Shown here: positions 5,434 through 6,696 of the stretch, one piece after another
How the letters are laid out: each line of letters opens with the position of its first letter
How positions within the stretch are numbered: position 1 is the first letter of the stretch
Assembly (NCBI GenBank): GCA_964430915.1
Contig: CAYSHT010000111.1
Span: 1-6,696, forward strand
Reading direction: 5' to 3'
DNA length: 6,696 nucleotides
Source: JAFGBH01 sp964430915
GTDB taxonomy: Bacteria > Desulfobacterota > Syntrophia > Syntrophales > UBA2210
The notes under the pieces: model-generated
What the model was told of the DNA's origin: nothing
Databases searched by the model: none
The model's input: only the letters and a program-made list of their open reading frames with translations
Program-made: the position numbers and the translations under genes

Positions 5434-5462
5434 TCTATATATGCTTTTGTTTCCAACTTCAA
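5434..5462 (-). promoter_or_regulatory. candidate promoter for fdhE-nth
   Basis: On the minus strand TTGAAG (5462-5457) and TATAGA (5439-5434) are spaced by 17 nt, each 4 of 6 to sigma70 consensus. A second possible -10 is TAGAAT (5418-5413, 5 of 6), which lacks a good -35. The terminator just upstream makes some promoter in this gap necessary. Which one is used cannot be told from sequence. Confidence 0.33.
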
Positions 5463-5479
5463 GAAATACTTTATGCTCA

Positions 5480-5512
5480 AAAAAGACCCGCTCCGAAAGA
5501 GCGGGTCTTTTT
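5480..5512. terminator. strong bidirectional intrinsic terminator after the fdh genes
   Basis: AAAAAGACCCGCTC (5480-5493), a 5-nt loop CGAAA and GAGCGGGTCTTTTT (5499-5512) form a perfect 14-bp stem with a GC-rich core. On the minus strand the stem ends in a U-tract of about six, suitable for ending the formate dehydrogenase transcript 28 nt after its last stop codon. The plus strand also has a T-rich tail (TTTTTGTTTT). Confidence 0.93.
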
Positions 5513-5539
5513 GTTTTCTATAGAGAAATCAGTTTACTG

Positions 5540-6205
5540 TTAGTGGGAAGCCCCTTTTTCTTCACCGAAAACTTCGAGCTTTCCCGATTCTTCCATTTCC
5601 TTCAGCCATTTCGGACACTGTTTCTCCGCCCATGATCTCGTCACATAGCCGGTGAAGATCGCCTGTGCCGATCCGGGTACGCCGATTGTTCCCAGATAGA
5701 GATGGATAAAGAAAAATGGGAAGATGACCAGGAGTCCCAGGGCATGGAGCGGATACATCCAGCTCACGAGTGCCCGGGGCAGGCTGAGCGGGAACCACAT
5801 GATGAGCCCGCTTATAACCATAAGGACGCCGAATCCTGCCACGGCCAGGAAAAAGGCCTTCTGCCCGGGGTTATATTTGCCCGTCTCCGGCGGATTTTCC
5901 ACATGCCAGAGGTAACCTCCCGCACACTTGATCCATTCCAGATCCTCGGGGAACTTGAATATGCCGGCCTCTTTCCACCAGATAAGAATGGCGAAAATAA
6001 GTGCCGGAATAAAGAGGATCCCCGTGAAATTGTGTATGAGTTTCAGATTCTTCAATCCCCCAACGGGAATACCGAGGAAATTAAAGGAGTGAAACATCAT
6101 TCCAAGGCCTGTGATTATCAGAAGGAGGCAGGTTATGGCCAGCCACCAGTGTATAATCCTCTCAAATGCGTCCGATGCTTTGATCATTCCTTTTTTTGGT
6201 ATCAT
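5540..6205 (-). CDS. fdoI: formate dehydrogenase gamma subunit, cytochrome b556
   Basis: This 221-residue membrane protein has four predicted spans, about residues 17-38, 55-77, 117-138 and 151-172. The four heme-b histidines are His19 (RIIHWW), His58 (LIHNF), His154 (YPLHA) and His168 (FFIHLY), at almost the same positions as in E. coli FdnI (His18, 57, 155 and 169). The loop motif YNPGQK (111-116) is typical of the family. The subunit takes electrons from the Fe-S beta subunit through two hemes to menaquinone. The start at 6205 is supported by GGAGGAGG 8 nt upstream, inside the end of the beta-subunit gene; the stop and start are one base apart, so translation is coupled. Met7 is a weaker alternative start. 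fdnI, fdoI and fdhC are interchangeable names for this role. Confidence 0.93.
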   Translation of the reverse strand: MIPKKGMIKASDAFERIIHWWLAITCLLLIITGLGMMFHSFNFLGIPVGGLKNLKLIHNFTGILFIPALIFAILIWWKEAGIFKFPEDLEWIKCAGGYLWHVENPPETGKYNPGQKAFFLAVAGFGVLMVISGLIMWFPLSLPRALVSWMYPLHALGLLVIFPFFFIHLYLGTIGVPGSAQAIFTGYVTRSWAEKQCPKWLKEMEESGKLEVFGEEKGASH

Positions 6206-6206
6206 C

Positions 6207-6695
6207 TTATTTACCTCCTCCTTCGCCTGCCTTGTCGCCGCTGGTGTCTTTCGGCCCGTGAATGAGGTAGTGCAGGAATGCGCCTGCTATGACACCTCCC
6301 GTTGCCAGAAGACTGAATGGCTTGAGCCAGTCTTTCCAGGCAATGACGGAGAGCGGAACTCTCGGATGTTCCGGAAGGGCATCGTAAACGGCAGGTTTTT
6401 CGGGAAGCACGTATATCATGTGTGTTCCGCCGACGAATTTGTCTCCGTATACGTAGGCATTACCTCCAAGGTCCTTGACCCTCTGGTGGGCGAGTTTGAC
6501 CATCTCGTCTTTGTCACCGAACTGGAGGGCTCCCGTGGGACATGCCTTGACGCACGCCGGTTCCATTGCGTTATCTATTCTCGAAAAACACATGTCGCAT
6601 TTTGCGATTTTGTCTGTCGCGGGGTCATATCTGGGTACATCAAAGGGACAGGCATAGATACATTCCTTGCAGCCGATGCATTTCGACTGGTCAAG
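6207..6695 (-). CDS. fdoH: formate dehydrogenase beta subunit, Fe-S protein (5' end beyond window)
   Basis: The visible 162 residues are the C-terminal part; the frame is open to the right edge. The visible part starts LDQSKCIGCKECIYACPFD, a ferredoxin motif (Cys6, 9, 12, 16), followed by AKCDMCFSRI (Cys33, 36) and EPACVKACPTGAL (Cys48, 52), the four-cluster pattern of FdnH/FdoH-type electron-transfer subunits. A hydrophobic span near residues 123-142 (PFSLLATGGVIAGAFLHYLI) anchors the C-terminus in the membrane beside the cytochrome b, as in E. coli FdnH. The subunit carries electrons from the molybdenum or tungsten catalytic subunit to the hemes. A Met at 6593 is inside the motif and is not the start. 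The related beta subunits of other molybdoenzymes are alternatives, but the adjacent gamma subunit and FdhE favour formate dehydrogenase. Confidence 0.9.
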   Translation of the reverse strand, partial: LDQSKCIGCKECIYACPFDVPRYDPATDKIAKCDMCFSRIDNAMEPACVKACPTGALQFGDKDEMVKLAHQRVKDLGGNAYVYGDKFVGGTHMIYVLPEKPAVYDALPEHPRVPLSVIAWKDWLKPFSLLATGGVIAGAFLHYLIHGPKDTSGDKAGEGGGK

Positions 6696-6696
6696 A

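Noticed and set aside
5702..6265. A 187-codon open frame on the plus strand over the cytochrome b gene
   Set aside because: It lies antisense to a clear FdoI-type gene with all heme ligands; the product is low-similarity, polar and has no ribosome site. It is a shadow frame.
1..6696. CRISPR arrays, tRNA or rRNA genes, insertion sequences
   Set aside because: No repeated spacer pattern, no tRNA-like cloverleaf and no transposase sequence were seen on either strand.

Overview
The window looks like a piece of chromosome from a strictly anaerobic, selenocysteine-using bacterium, most likely a Desulfobacterota (deltaproteobacterial) sulfate reducer, syntroph or relative. The evidence is a hybrid-cluster protein next to a CRP/FNR regulator, a membrane-bound formate dehydrogenase with its FdhE maturation factor, and at least one and probably two genes with in-frame UGA codons best read as selenocysteine. 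This placement is inferred from gene content only.

Layout. (A) Positions 1-2997, minus strand: a compact gene run transcribed from right to left. It holds hcp (hybrid-cluster protein), a ferredoxin-domain partner gene (frdX-like, 11 nt downstream), a HesB/IscA-like selenoprotein (13 nt further on), a possible 39-residue ORF, and a small single-span membrane protein whose UGA codon is followed by a well-formed SECIS-like hairpin. The last gene runs off the left edge. (B) Positions 2998-3125: a divergent promoter region with an FNR-type palindrome, TTGAC-N4-GTTAA. It is placed to activate hcp from about -41.5 and it covers the -35 element of the regulator. (C) Positions 3126-3815, plus strand: a cysteine-free CRP/FNR regulator, probably HcpR. 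(D) Positions 3887-5392, minus strand: fdhE followed by nth (endonuclease III). (E) Positions 5480-5512: a strong bidirectional terminator. (F) Positions 5540-6696, minus strand: the cytochrome b (gamma) subunit and the 3' part of the Fe-S (beta) subunit of a membrane formate dehydrogenase. The catalytic subunit should lie beyond the right edge.

How it fits together. Formate dehydrogenase beta and gamma subunits pass electrons from formate to the quinone pool, and FdhE helps mature that enzyme. The hcp side looks like a regulated response to nitric oxide, hydroxylamine or redox stress: HcpR senses the stress, Hcp reduces the nitrogen species, and the ferredoxin-like protein plausibly supplies electrons. 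The two UGA-containing genes downstream add selenol chemistry to the same transcript: a Fe-S carrier or repair protein of HesB type and a membrane-anchored Sec/Cys peptide. This hcp-ferredoxin-HesB(Sec)-membrane(Sec) arrangement is the most interesting part of the window. A conventional gene caller would truncate both selenoprotein genes: HesB would appear as a 64-residue fragment and the membrane protein as 29 residues or nothing.
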